A stretch of 64,000 nucleotides of DNA. Origin: an uncultured Pelagibacteraceae bacterium. Lineage in GTDB: Bacteria > Pseudomonadota > Alphaproteobacteria > Pelagibacterales > Pelagibacteraceae. The notes below the pieces were generated by a model, which saw only the letters and a list, made by a program, of their open reading frames with translations, did no database searches and was not told the DNA's origin. The stretch is from positions 35,885-99,884 of the forward strand of contig CACBYE010000005.1 in assembly GCA_902543375.1 (NCBI GenBank), in the 5' to 3' direction. A program made the position numbers and the translations under genes. Positions 52,638 through 62,347 of this stretch are shown here, piece after piece; the first letter of the stretch is position 1, and each line of letters begins with the position of its first letter.

Positions 52638-54920
52638 TTACTTTTTATAGTCAATTACATCTGCGGAATAAGCAGCTATCGAAGCTAAATTAATGATTTC
52701 TGAAGTTGATGTTCTCAAAGGAGCGATTTCTATTGGAAGGCCTAAACCAATTAACAATGGCCCTATAACCTTCGCTCTACTCATTGATTTAATCATTTTG
52801 TAGGAAATAGCAGCACTATGTTGACTCGGCATTATCAAAACATTTGAGTTTCCCACAATTTCTGAGAATGGATAAAGTTCTTTATATAATTCCTCTAAAG
52901 CAACATCTGGCTGCATTTCACCATCAAATTTAAAATCAACTTTATCTTTCTTTAATATTTCAACAGCATCACTTAACCTTTTGGTTCTATCTGTGGCAGG
53001 CTCTCCAAAAGTTGAATGTGATAAAAAGGCAACCTTCGGATCAAATCCAAATAATCTAACGACCCTAGCAGCAGATTTTGCCATTTCTGCCAATTGATTT
53101 GCATCAGGATATTCAATTACAGAGGTATCACATATAAAAATAGTCTTACCTCTGTTCACAATAAGATTTAAGCCAAACATAATTTCCCCAGCTCTTGGAT
53201 CTACTACTTTAGTAATTTTTTCTAATGATGAGGAATATCTTCTAGTATTTCCGGTGACCATTGCATCAGCATCCTTACATGCAACCATGCAAGATGCCCA
53301 TACAACTCTATCATTTCTTACTAAACGATCACAATCACGTTCCAGCATGCCTTTATTTCTTTGAAGTTTTCCAAAGAGGTATTTTACATACTTTTCTCTC
53401 TTTTTTTCATCTTTTGAATTGATGATTTCTATATCAAAATTTTCACTATAACCTATCTTTTTGATTTGGTTTTTAATTAAATTCTCTTCTCCAACTAAGA
53501 TAGGTTCTCCTAAATTAGAGTTTTTAAATGCTATTGCCGCTTTAAGCATATTTTCATCTTCACCGTCTGCAAAAATTACTTTTTTTGGATTTTTCTTGAT
53601 GTAGCTATTAATACCCTGCATGATTGTAACTGTTGGATCTAATCTTTGTCTTAACTGATCTTTATAATTATCAAAATCTTCTATATTAATTCTAGCAACA
53701 CCAGTATCAATTGCTGCCTTAGCTACTGCTGCTGGAATTACACTTATAAGCCTAGGATCAAATGTTGAGGGAATAATGTAATCTTTCCCATAATGTGGTC
53801 TCTCACCCCCCATTGCAGCGACAACTTCGTCAGGAACTTCCTCTTTAGCTAAATTTGCAATTGCATTTGCTGCAGCAACTTTCATTTCCTCATTAATAGT
53901 TTTAGATCTTACATCTAATGCTCCTCTAAAAATATAAGGGAAACCAATTAAATTGTTTACCTGATTTGGATAATCTGATCTACCAGTGGCCATAATTGCA
54001 TCACCCCTTACCTCTGCAACTTCCTCTGGTTTAATTTCTGGATCAGGATTTGCGCATGCAAATATAATAGGATTTTTAGACATTTTTTTAACCATATCTT
54101 TTGTCAAAGCGCCTTTTGCTGATAAACCCAAAAATACATCTGCATTGTTTATAGCTTCTAACAAAGTTCTCTGTTTAGTGTCGATTGCATGAGCTGATTT
54201 CCATTTATTAAGTTTGTCTCGCCCCTTATAGATAACTCCCTTTCTATCTACCATTGTAATGTTTTTTTGAGGAACACCTTTTTTTTTAAACAAATTTGCA
54301 CATGCCATTGCTGATGCTCCCGCACCATTTACAACTATTTTTACTTCCTTAATTTTTTTTTTGGTAATATCAAGTGCGTTAATCAAAGCAGCTGTAGTTA
54401 TAATTGCTGTACCATGTTGATCATCATGAAAGACGGGAATATCCAAAATTTCTTTAAGTTTATCCTCTATGATAAAACAATCGGGAGCTGCAATATCTTC
54501 TAAATTAATACCTCCAAAACTTGGGGCAAAATTTTTAATACTTTTAATTATTTCATCAGGATCTGCTGAGTCAATTTCAAGATCAATAGAGTCGATATCA
54601 GCAAACCTTTTAAATAATACTGCTTTTCCTTCCATTACAGGTTTTGAGGCTAAAGCTCCCAAGTTACCCATACCTAAAATTGCAGAACCATTACTTATTA
54701 CTGCTACAAGGTTTCCTTTACTTGTATAGTCAAATGCTGTTTCCGGATTTTCACTTATGGCTTTAACCGGTGCTGCTACGCCTGGCGAATAAGCTAATGC
54801 AAGATCTCTTTTTGTGGTCATATTTTTTGAGGAAGAGATTTCAATCTTTCCAGGTTTATTATGACGGTGGTAATCTAAAGCTTCTTTATCTGTATAATGA
54901 TTAATTTTTGTTTTTTTCAT
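52638..54920 (-). CDS. maeB: NADP-dependent malic enzyme (MaeB type, fused to a phosphotransacetylase-like domain)
   Basis: The enzyme decarboxylates malate to pyruvate. The 760-residue protein has the malic domain start (AYSPGVAAPVKAI near 44, VISNGSAILGMGNLGA near 71, VFHDDQHGTAI near 158), an NAD(P) domain with VVNGAGASAMACANLF near 192, and a C-terminal phosphate acetyltransferase-like domain (about 430-760, with FGFDPKVAFLSHSTFG near 630). The C-terminal domain in MaeB is regulatory, not catalytic. It is divergent from murJ with a 50-base gap. Confidence 0.95.
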   Translation of the reverse strand: MKKTKINHYTDKEALDYHRHNKPGKIEISSSKNMTTKRDLALAYSPGVAAPVKAISENPETAFDYTSKGNLVAVISNGSAILGMGNLGALASKPVMEGKAVLFKRFADIDSIDLEIDSADPDEIIKSIKNFAPSFGGINLEDIAAPDCFIIEDKLKEILDIPVFHDDQHGTAIITTAALINALDITKKKIKEVKIVVNGAGASAMACANLFKKKGVPQKNITMVDRKGVIYKGRDKLNKWKSAHAIDTKQRTLLEAINNADVFLGLSAKGALTKDMVKKMSKNPIIFACANPDPEIKPEEVAEVRGDAIMATGRSDYPNQVNNLIGFPYIFRGALDVRSKTINEEMKVAAANAIANLAKEEVPDEVVAAMGGERPHYGKDYIIPSTFDPRLISVIPAAVAKAAIDTGVARINIEDFDNYKDQLRQRLDPTVTIMQGINSYIKKNPKKVIFADGEDENMLKAAIAFKNSNLGEPILVGEENLIKNQIKKIGYSENFDIEIINSKDEKKREKYVKYLFGKLQRNKGMLERDCDRLVRNDRVVWASCMVACKDADAMVTGNTRRYSSSLEKITKVVDPRAGEIMFGLNLIVNRGKTIFICDTSVIEYPDANQLAEMAKSAARVVRLFGFDPKVAFLSHSTFGEPATDRTKRLSDAVEILKKDKVDFKFDGEMQPDVALEELYKELYPFSEIVGNSNVLIMPSQHSAAISYKMIKSMSRAKVIGPLLIGLGLPIEIAPLRTSTSEIINLASIAAYSADVIDYKK

Positions 54921-54970
54921 TTAGCTTAATTAGGTGTACAAATGAGGTAAATTTAAGACTAATATGATTT

Positions 54971-56500
54971 ATGAATTTAGTTAAGTCAACAGGGACTTTT
55001 GGTTTCTATACTATTATTAGCAGATTACTTGGTTATTTGAGAGATGTTTTAATAGCGATTTTTCTTGGAACAAGTTTTTTGGCCGATGCTTTTTTTGTAG
55101 CATTTAGAATACCAAACACTTTCAGAAGACTTTTTGCTGAAGGAACTTTTAATTCAGCTTTTGTACCAAGCTATACCTCAGAATTGGTTAAAAAAAAATC
55201 TGGATCAAATAAATTCGCTAATGATGTCTTTAATTTATTATTTTTGGCTTTATTTTTTTTAGTTCTCATAATTGAAGTTTTCATGCCAATTTTTGTAGGA
55301 TTAATAGCGCCAGGCTTTGTCGAGGATACAAAAAAATTTGAATTAGCAACGACTCTAACAAGAATTACATTCCCCTTTTTAATGTTTGTAAGCCTATCCT
55401 CTTTTTTCGGCGCAATTTTAAATTCACATAATAAATTTGCTGCTGCTTCAGCTGCTCCAATTATATTAAATATAGTTTTAATATCTATTTTATTTTTTGG
55501 AAGATATTTAGATGATGAATTAATTTACTATCTTTCATACGGTATATCTTTTGCAGGATTATTACAATTAATTTTTTTATATAAATTTGTAAAAAAATAT
55601 TATGTAATAAATTTTAATTTAAAATTTAAAATTACCAATGAAGTAAAAATTTTCTTTAAAAAACTATTACCTAGTATTTTTTCTTCTGGGGTAACACAAA
55701 TAAATATATTGGTTGGAACAATTATCGCTTCATTTCAGGCCAGCGCTGTATCATACTTGTATTATGCAGATAGAATATACCAAATTAATTTGGCAATAGC
55801 TGGAATAGCCATTGGTGTTGTTGTTTTACCTCAGCTCTCAAAGCATGTTCATCAAAAAAAAAAGAAAAAAATATTATCAATTCAAAATAAAGCAGTAGAG
55901 CTGAGTATGTTTTTAAGTATACCTGCCTCTTTAGCATTAGTTATAGGATCTGAGCAAATTATTTCAGCTTTATTTGGATATGGTTATTTTACAGAAGCTT
56001 CAGTGTTAAATTCCTCGAAAGCTCTTTATTATTTTGGTTTAGGACTCCCAGCATTTGCTTTAATAAAAGTTTTTTCAACATTTTTTTTTGCAAATCATGA
56101 CACAAAAACTCCATTTTATATTTCATTGGTTTCAGTTTTGTTAAATATTTTAATAAGTGTTTATTTCTTTAAAGAAATTGGTTTTATAATTATTCCTATA
56201 GCGACGACAATTTCATCATGGTTTAATTCCCTAATATTATTTATTTTTTTAAAAAATAAGGATCTATTTTCTTTTAATAAAATCTTTTTAAAACAATTTA
56301 TAAGGATAGTTTTCGTATCAATTATGATGGCTTTTTTCTTTAATTACCTGATATTATTTTTTGAAAATCAATTAAGTTATACCTTTTCTTTAAAGTCAGC
56401 TTATCTAATTTTCTGCGTTTCTTTAACGATATTTTTTTATTTAATACTGTCATATTTTATCAAAGCTTTTAATTACGATGATATTAAAATAAAGTACTAG
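54971..56500 (+). CDS. murJ: lipid II flippase MurJ
   Basis: MurJ flips lipid II across the inner membrane for peptidoglycan synthesis. The 509-residue protein has about 14 membrane segments. Family motifs include STGTFGFYTIISRLLGYLRD at the start with an essential arginine region, FRIPNTFRRLFAEGTFNSAFVP near 45-66 and LLPSIFSSGVTQINILVGT near 235. It is followed by trpS after three bases, in the murJ-trpS order found in several Alphaproteobacteria. Confidence 0.95.
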   Translation: MNLVKSTGTFGFYTIISRLLGYLRDVLIAIFLGTSFLADAFFVAFRIPNTFRRLFAEGTFNSAFVPSYTSELVKKKSGSNKFANDVFNLLFLALFFLVLIIEVFMPIFVGLIAPGFVEDTKKFELATTLTRITFPFLMFVSLSSFFGAILNSHNKFAAASAAPIILNIVLISILFFGRYLDDELIYYLSYGISFAGLLQLIFLYKFVKKYYVINFNLKFKITNEVKIFFKKLLPSIFSSGVTQINILVGTIIASFQASAVSYLYYADRIYQINLAIAGIAIGVVVLPQLSKHVHQKKKKKILSIQNKAVELSMFLSIPASLALVIGSEQIISALFGYGYFTEASVLNSSKALYYFGLGLPAFALIKVFSTFFFANHDTKTPFYISLVSVLLNILISVYFFKEIGFIIIPIATTISSWFNSLILFIFLKNKDLFSFNKIFLKQFIRIVFVSIMMAFFFNYLILFFENQLSYTFSLKSAYLIFCVSLTIFFYLILSYFIKAFNYDDIKIKY

Positions 56501-56503
56501 AAT

Positions 56504-57505
56504 ATGAAAAAAAAAATTTTCTCAGGTGTGCAACCTACTGGAAATCTTCATCTAGGAAATTACTTAGGAGCTATAAAAAATTTTGTTGATCTCAATAATG
56601 ACAATCAAAATGAATGTATTTTTTGTGTGGTTGATCTTCATGCAATAACTGTCAATCAAAATCCAAAAGAATTAAAATCAAATATTCATGAAACAATAGC
56701 TACGTTTGTAGCTAGTGGGATAGATCCTCAAAAAAGCATAATTTTTAATCAGTCTCAAGTAAGTGCTCATGCAGAGATAGCTTGGATTTTAAGCTGTGTT
56801 GCTAGAATGGGCTGGTTAAATAGGATGACCCAATTTAAGGAAAAAGCTGGAAAAGATAAAGAAAAAGCAAGTATTGGCCTTTATTCATATCCTGTCCTAA
56901 TGGCAGCAGATATTTTATTGTATGATTCAACACACGTGCCTGTCGGTGAGGATCAAAAACAACACTTAGAACTTTGTAGGGATATTGCACAAAAATTTAA
57001 TAATGATTTTAAAGTCAAAGATTTTTTTAAAGTTCCTGAACCTTTGATTAAAAAAGAATTTTCAAGAATTATGAGTTTAAAAGATGGTCTAAAAAAAATG
57101 AGCAAATCAGAGATGTCAGACTTTAGTAGAATTAATTTAACAGATGATAAGGATCAAATAATAAATAAAATCAAAAAAGCAAAAACTGATACTTTACCCT
57201 TACCCTCTAAAATTGAGGAATTAGAAAAAAGACCTGAGGCTAAAAATTTAATTGGTATTTATTCAAGTTTGACAAATAGTACATTTCAAAAATCAATTGA
57301 TAAATTTGCTGGAAAAAATTTTTCAGAATTTAAAGATGATTTATCAGATGTAGTTGTTGATGAAATCAGTCCAATTTCCTTGAAAATAAAAGAATTGTTA
57401 GAGGATAAAGTTTTTTTGGAAAAAATAGTTAAAGATGGACATGAAAAAGCTAATGAAATTGCATCAAAAAAAGTTAAAGAAATTCATAAAATTATGGGTT
57501 TCTAA
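56504..57505 (+). CDS. trpS: tryptophanyl-tRNA synthetase
   Basis: TrpS charges tRNA-Trp. The 333-residue class I enzyme has the HIGH motif as GNLHLGNY (13-20) and KMSKS at 198-202 followed by SEMSDFSRI. Also present are [27 protein letters not shown] pieces (near 129-150), diagnostic for tryptophan binding. Complete and of normal length; three bases after murJ. Confidence 0.97.
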   Translation: MKKKIFSGVQPTGNLHLGNYLGAIKNFVDLNNDNQNECIFCVVDLHAITVNQNPKELKSNIHETIATFVASGIDPQKSIIFNQSQVSAHAEIAWILSCVARMGWLNRMTQFKEKAGKDKEKASIGLYSYPVLMAADILLYDSTHVPVGEDQKQHLELCRDIAQKFNNDFKVKDFFKVPEPLIKKEFSRIMSLKDGLKKMSKSEMSDFSRINLTDDKDQIINKIKKAKTDTLPLPSKIEELEKRPEAKNLIGIYSSLTNSTFQKSIDKFAGKNFSEFKDDLSDVVVDEISPISLKIKELLEDKVFLEKIVKDGHEKANEIASKKVKEIHKIMGF

Positions 57506-57559
57506 AAAATATTTTTATTTATTGGTACCATTTTTATCAATTATGCTTATATATAATTT

Positions 57560-58099
57560 ATGTTTGTGCAAACCGAAATAACACCAAACCCCAATTCATT
57601 AAAATTTATACCTGGTAAAGTGGTGTCTAATGCAGGGTCATTTGAGATTACAAAAAAAGATGAAATTAAAAATCAATTAGTAAAAGACATTCTATCTGTA
57701 AATGGTGTAGAGGGTATCTTTTTAGGTAAAGACTTTATATCAGTAAATAAATACGATGAAATTCCATGGGAAGAAATAAAGCATATTATAATTTCGTTTA
57801 TAAATGAATTTTATTCTTCGGGTAAAGATTTCGTAATTGACAAAAATCTAAACGAGCAAGGCGAAAGCCTTGATGAATTGGAAAAAAAAATTGTTAAACT
57901 ATTAGATGAAAAAATTCGTCCAGCAGTTGCAAAAGATGGCGGAGACATTAAATTTAAAGAGTTTAAAGATGGAGTTGTTAAAGTGCAATTGCAAGGAAGC
58001 TGCTCTGGTTGCCCAAGTTCAACAATGACACTTAAACGAGGTGTTGAGAATCTGTTGTGTCATTATTTGCCTGAAGTCAAAGAGGTTGTCGCTATTTAA
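57560..58099 (+). CDS. Nfu-type Fe-S cluster scaffold/carrier
   Basis: The 179-residue protein has an N-terminal Nfu_N domain (about 1-90, starting TEITPNPNSLKFIPGK) and a C-terminal NifU-like domain with the CxxC motif at C148/C151 in LQGSCSGCPSSTMTLKRG. It binds or delivers Fe-S clusters. It is preceded by a short AT-rich gap with no confident promoter and followed by the Bax-like gene after three bases. Confidence 0.93.
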   Translation: MFVQTEITPNPNSLKFIPGKVVSNAGSFEITKKDEIKNQLVKDILSVNGVEGIFLGKDFISVNKYDEIPWEEIKHIIISFINEFYSSGKDFVIDKNLNEQGESLDELEKKIVKLLDEKIRPAVAKDGGDIKFKEFKDGVVKVQLQGSCSGCPSSTMTLKRGVENLLCHYLPEVKEVVAI

Positions 58100-58102
58100 A
58101 AA

Positions 58103-59185
58103 ATGAGAAAAATTTTAAAAAAAAACAGAGTTAAAGTGTTTAAAGTTTTAAAAGAAAATGATCTAAATTCACTTCCAAGGATATTTTTAAGTAGCATTTT
58201 ATTAATATTATTCTTTTATTCTCTACCAATCGTTATTAATTTTACCAATAGCAAAATTGAAAGCTCTGCAGGCATTCAGAATAATTCAAAAGCAATATTA
58301 GCATACACCCTAAATAAAAGATCTTCTAATTCTTTAAGCAATCAAAAGCTAAATGAAGAAGATTTATTAATTGATATTTACAGTTTAAATGATCAAGAAA
58401 CGGACACTGTCAGGCTTGATGCATCAACAATAAAACAGTTATTTGATGATACTGATTATAAATTAGATGATGTTAGAAAGAAAAAATTAGTAAAACCAAT
58501 TGCATTAACTCTGCTACCAGCAGAAATAAAAATGATAGAGAATGTAAAAAAAAGAAAAGAATTTTTTATTCAAATAATATTACCTTTAATTTTAGAGGAA
58601 AATAAAAATATAAATTTGGACAGAAGAAGATTATTCAGTATCATCAACAAAAGTAACAACTCTAGCAATGAAAAAAGTTGGTTAGAAAAAAAATATAGAC
58701 AATACGGTATTCCTTCGAGAGATCTCTCAATTTTGAAAAAAAGAATGGATGTGGTGCCAGTTTCATTGGCAATTGCTCAAGCGGCAAAGGAGACTGGTTG
58801 GGGAACCTCAAGATTTGCTCAACAAGGAAATGCTTTGTTTGGACAATGGACATGGTCAGGCGAGGGACTAAAACCAAAAGATGCAGAAAAAAGTCAGGGT
58901 CATAAGGTTATGAGATTTAACGTTTTGCAAGCGTCTGTCAGAGCATATCAGCGAAATATAAATACACACTCTAGTTATGAGGATTTTAGGTCAGCCAGAG
59001 CAGAATTGAGAGATCTGGGCAAACCTTTAGATAGTCTGATTTTGTCTACTTACTTAGATAAATATGCAGAAACCGGGGATGAATATGTAAAAGTTTTACA
59101 AAAAATTATTAAACAAAATAATCTAAAAGATTTTGATGACGCAAAATTATTACCATCAAGCATAGCGTTAGAAAGTTTAATCTAA
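58103..59185 (+). CDS. Bax-like glucosaminidase-domain membrane protein
   Basis: The 360-residue protein has an N-terminal anchor (about 29-50) and a C-terminal glucosaminidase/Bax domain (about 195-345). Visible signature: VPVSLAIAQAAKETGWGTSR with the catalytic glutamate in AKETGW near 229, GNALFGQWTW near 241, and the late YAETGDEYVKVLQ near 318-330. It probably cuts or binds peptidoglycan glycan strands in the periplasm. Ends four bases before the convergent deacetylase. Confidence 0.85.
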   Translation: MRKILKKNRVKVFKVLKENDLNSLPRIFLSSILLILFFYSLPIVINFTNSKIESSAGIQNNSKAILAYTLNKRSSNSLSNQKLNEEDLLIDIYSLNDQETDTVRLDASTIKQLFDDTDYKLDDVRKKKLVKPIALTLLPAEIKMIENVKKRKEFFIQIILPLILEENKNINLDRRRLFSIINKSNNSSNEKSWLEKKYRQYGIPSRDLSILKKRMDVVPVSLAIAQAAKETGWGTSRFAQQGNALFGQWTWSGEGLKPKDAEKSQGHKVMRFNVLQASVRAYQRNINTHSSYEDFRSARAELRDLGKPLDSLILSTYLDKYAETGDEYVKVLQKIIKQNNLKDFDDAKLLPSSIALESLI

Positions 59186-59189
59186 AACT

Positions 59190-60245
59190 CTATCTTATAA
59201 TAAATTGAGTTCCAAACCATCTCCATTTACCATTATCATTTAAAGAGCAGTTAACTCTTCCTCTCCTTGGTAAAAAAGGTTCTCTAAATTCAATCGTAAG
59301 TTCATTATTAATAATTGAAATGTTAGATTTTTCCCACTTATCACCCTCATTAGAATAGCAATTTATATTGTTTAAATTTTTTTGATTATCAAAAAATTTA
59401 ACTTTAAAATTTGGAGGATTATTAGTACTAGATAATTTTTTTTCTTCAGGTTTTAAACTTTTATATTCCAAGGGAAAATATTTTATTATTGATTTAAATC
59501 TACTTAATTCACCATATTTTTCATTTATAGGGAATCTTGGAAGCTCAAACTTGTCTTTGTTAACGTCAATAATCCCAGAGTGTTGCCCAAACGCTATTTT
59601 AAATTTTTGGGAAACATAATCTTTCATAAATTTAGAATATTCTCCAAACGGGTAAGAAAATATTGTTGGAATATATCCTAATTCATTTTTAAAAATTTGG
59701 TCTGCATTTTTCATATCATCTAAAAATTGATCTTGTGATTCATCTATTAAATAGTCATGAGAATGTGAATGATGACCAATCATTGTGAATTCATATTTAT
59801 CGATTTCTTTTATTTGTTCCCATGTCATGTAGCCATTATTTCCGACAGGTTTGGTCGATATAAATAAGATAAAGGGTATTTGATTCTTCTTTAGATAAGG
59901 CCAAGCATTATCATAAAATGATTTAAATCCATCATCCACTGTAAGCAAAATTTTTTTACTTTCTTTAGCGCTGTTAAATTCCTCTACAAATTTTTTTGGG
60001 TGGTAAAAGTTTAAATTTGATTCTTTAATTAGTACAACATGGCGTATAAAAATATCCATAGAGATGTTCGTAGATGGATATTTAGATTCATTAAATCGAT
60101 GATACATAATCGATAATACTCCTTCATCACTTGAAAATTTTTTAATATTATTTCCTTGTGCATTTGAGCTAAATACAAATATAATTAAGATAATGACCAA
60201 ATTAGTTATTGATGCAGCAAAAGATGATATTTTTTTTATGATCAT
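59190..60245 (-). CDS. polysaccharide deacetylase (NodB-homology) family protein
   Basis: The 351-residue protein has a signal peptide (about 1-30, ending NAQG) and a NodB-like domain: ILLTVDDGFKSFYDNAWPYL with the DD motif (about 102-103) and GHHSHSHDYL with HxxxH, near 157-166. The C-terminal third (after about 260) is a beta-rich domain. It may deacetylate a surface glycan. Its first 53 bases overlap the divergent tsaB start, an unusual head-to-head overlap; the signal peptide needs those codons. Confidence 0.88.
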   Translation of the reverse strand: MIIKKISSFAASITNLVIILIIFVFSSNAQGNNIKKFSSDEGVLSIMYHRFNESKYPSTNISMDIFIRHVVLIKESNLNFYHPKKFVEEFNSAKESKKILLTVDDGFKSFYDNAWPYLKKNQIPFILFISTKPVGNNGYMTWEQIKEIDKYEFTMIGHHSHSHDYLIDESQDQFLDDMKNADQIFKNELGYIPTIFSYPFGEYSKFMKDYVSQKFKIAFGQHSGIIDVNKDKFELPRFPINEKYGELSRFKSIIKYFPLEYKSLKPEEKKLSSTNNPPNFKVKFFDNQKNLNNINCYSNEGDKWEKSNISIINNELTIEFREPFLPRRGRVNCSLNDNGKWRWFGTQFIIR

Positions 60246-60573
60246 TAGTGATACTAATATTTATAGTATTACTCATGAAAATAGCAAAATGAATTATGAC
60301 AAATTGATTATCCTTGTGATTGATTTTCTAAACAATAATAATTATAAAATAAATGATATCAATTTAATGTACATAAACAGAGGCCCTGGCAGTTTTGCAG
60401 GCATTAGAAACTCTTTATCAATGATTAAAGCAATACACATGATCAAAAAAATAGATTATTATTGTTTTAGTTTTAGAGATTTTAAGGGTGAAAAAGATTT
60501 AAATTATGAAAATATACCTAATTTGTGCGAGAAATTTAAAATTGAAAAAAATTTGATTAATCCTATTTATTAA
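60193..60573 (+). CDS. tsaB: short TsaB-like protein (tRNA t6A modification)
   Basis: TsaB partners TsaD to make N6-threonylcarbamoyladenosine at A37 of tRNA. The protein is only 126 residues, against about 210-235 for typical TsaB. The N-terminal ASKHA lobe is present with NLMYINRGPGSFAGIRNSLS near 56-75, the family GPGSFTGLRxG motif, and SMIKAIHM follows. The C-terminal lobe is missing. Its place before fur and miaB matches alphaproteobacterial tsaB; rimI, normally next, is absent. Start ATG overlaps the deacetylase start. Confidence 0.8.
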   Translation: MTKLVIDAAKDDIFFMIISDTNIYSITHENSKMNYDKLIILVIDFLNNNNYKINDINLMYINRGPGSFAGIRNSLSMIKAIHMIKKIDYYCFSFRDFKGEKDLNYENIPNLCEKFKIEKNLINPIY

Positions 60574-60588
60574 GGTTAAATTCAAAAA

Positions 60589-61011
60589 ATGGCAGATAAA
60601 ATAGAGCAAAAATTTCAAAAAAAAGGTCTTAAATTAACTGATCAAAGAAGGACTATTGCGCGTGTAATTTTAGAATCTAAAGAAGCGTACGGAGAGTCCG
60701 ACCATCCAGATGTTGACGAATTGTATAATAGAGTTTCAAAAATAGATCCTAAAATTAGTATCGCTACTGTTTACCGAACTGTAAAACTCTTTGAGGAAGC
60801 CGGCATATTAACAAAACATGATTTTAAAACAGGAAAAGCTAGATACGAATTAAATGATGACCATAGTCATTTAATAGATATTAAAACTGGGGAGATTATA
60901 GAATTTGTTGATGATGACATAAAAAAGTTGCAAGAAAAAATAGCAGATAAGTATGGCTATACACTTGTTGACCACAAGTTAGAGCTTTATGGGATTAAGA
61001 AAAAATCCTAA
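60589..61011 (+). CDS. Fur-family transcriptional regulator
   Basis: Fur-family proteins are metal-responsive repressors. The 140-residue protein has the winged helix with LTDQRRTIARVILES (16-30) and the DNA-recognition ISIATVYRTVKLFEEAGIL near 56-74. The dimer domain has DDHSHLIDIKTGEIIEF: the usual CxxC zinc cysteines of classical Fur are absent and the whole protein appears to have no cysteine, resembling the alphaproteobacterial Fur/Mur-type branch. It may answer to iron or manganese. Its end overlaps a possible miaB start. Confidence 0.9.
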   Translation: MADKIEQKFQKKGLKLTDQRRTIARVILESKEAYGESDHPDVDELYNRVSKIDPKISIATVYRTVKLFEEAGILTKHDFKTGKARYELNDDHSHLIDIKTGEIIEFVDDDIKKLQEKIADKYGYTLVDHKLELYGIKKKS

Positions 61012-61015
61012 AAAT

Positions 61016-62344
61016 ATGAATCAAAAAATATTTATTAAAACTTTTGGATGTCAAATGAATGAGTATGACTCAAACAGAATATTTGATTCAGTAAAAAAAA
61101 TTGGTTATGAAAAAACGGATATTTATGAGAATGCAGATTGTTATCTACTAAACACTTGTCATATTAGAAATAAAGCAAAAGAAAAAGTCTACCATGAAAT
61201 AGGAAGAGTAAAAAAAAAACTTAGATTTAAAAAGAAACCTTTAGTTATAATTGTAGGTTGTGTTGCACAGGCTGAAAATCAAGAAATGCTGAAGAGAGAA
61301 CCGTACATTGATCTTGTTATTGGCCCACAATCATATCATAAAATTAATAAAACAATACTAAACTATATTAAACAAAAGAAAAAAGTAGAGGAAACCGAAT
61401 TTGATGCAGAATCTAAATTTAATTATTTTAGCAAAATAAAAAACAACTTTAATATTGTTTCATCATTTTTAACAATTCAAGAGGGATGTGATAAGTTTTG
61501 TCATTTTTGTGTAGTTCCGTATACACGAGGACCAGAGTATTCCCGAACTTTTAATCAAATTTTAGATGAAGCAAAATATTTAGCTGATAATGGTTCAAAA
61601 GAGATTATATTATTAGGCCAAAATGTTAATGCATATAATAATGAAGGATATAAATTATCTGATTTAATTTTAAGTATTGAAAAATTAACTGAAATTAAAA
61701 GAATAAGATACACTACATCTCACCCTAAAGATATGACGGCAGATCTAATTGAAATTTATAAAAGTTCAAAAAAGTTGATGCCTCTCGTTCACTTACCAGT
61801 ACAAAGTGGATCAAATAAAATTTTAAACCTGATGAATAGAAAACATACCATTGAAGAATATTTAAAAATATATGACAAATTAAAACAGATAAACCCAAAA
61901 ATAGAATTTTCTAGTGATTTTTTAATAGCATACCCAGGTGAAGATGAGCAAGATTTTGAATATACCTGTAATTTAGTTGAGAGAATTAAGTTTATTAATT
62001 CATATTCTTTTGTTTTCAGTCCAAGACCCGGAACAGTTGCTGAAAATTTAGACTTAATTGAAAAAAAAATTTCAATGAAAAGATTAGAGAAAATCCAAAC
62101 TTTATTATTTGAAAATCAAATTAAAATGAATAAATCTTTAGAAAATAATGTTATTAATGTCTTAGTAGAAAATTTAACTGATGATAAAAACAAAACGTTT
62201 GGTAAATCTGAGCATATGACATCAGTAATTTTTAATGGTAAAAAAAGTGATATAGGAAAAGTTGTGCAAGTAAGAGTTACCAAAAGCAATAGAAACACTC
62301 TATTTGGTGAGATAGTGAAAAATAGTAATCGGAAGGTTGCGTAA
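61016..62344 (+). CDS. miaB: tRNA-2-methylthio-N6-dimethylallyladenosine synthase
   Basis: MiaB is a radical-SAM methylthiotransferase acting at A37 of tRNAs. I chose the ATG at 61016 (442 residues, MNQKIFIKTFGCQMNEYDS), since the in-frame ATG at 60989 overlaps fur and only adds nine residues. Cys-rich N-terminal cluster site (C11, C47, C81), the radical-SAM CDKFCHFCVVPYTRGPE motif near 153-169, and a C-terminal TRAM region (about 370-440) are present. Followed three bases later by phoH. Confidence 0.97.
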   Translation: MNQKIFIKTFGCQMNEYDSNRIFDSVKKIGYEKTDIYENADCYLLNTCHIRNKAKEKVYHEIGRVKKKLRFKKKPLVIIVGCVAQAENQEMLKREPYIDLVIGPQSYHKINKTILNYIKQKKKVEETEFDAESKFNYFSKIKNNFNIVSSFLTIQEGCDKFCHFCVVPYTRGPEYSRTFNQILDEAKYLADNGSKEIILLGQNVNAYNNEGYKLSDLILSIEKLTEIKRIRYTTSHPKDMTADLIEIYKSSKKLMPLVHLPVQSGSNKILNLMNRKHTIEEYLKIYDKLKQINPKIEFSSDFLIAYPGEDEQDFEYTCNLVERIKFINSYSFVFSPRPGTVAENLDLIEKKISMKRLEKIQTLLFENQIKMNKSLENNVINVLVENLTDDKNKTFGKSEHMTSVIFNGKKSDIGKVVQVRVTKSNRNTLFGEIVKNSNRKVA

Positions 62345-62347
62345 AAT

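Noticed and set aside
57552..57557. TATAAT just upstream of the Nfu-type gene as its -10 box
   Set aside because: It ends two bases before the ATG, so a transcript would start within the gene; no suitable -35 was seen.
60574..60588. Possible frameshift extending tsaB
   Set aside because: Only 15 bases separate the tsaB stop from the fur start, so there is no room for a lost C-terminal lobe; the short form is a true truncation at this locus.
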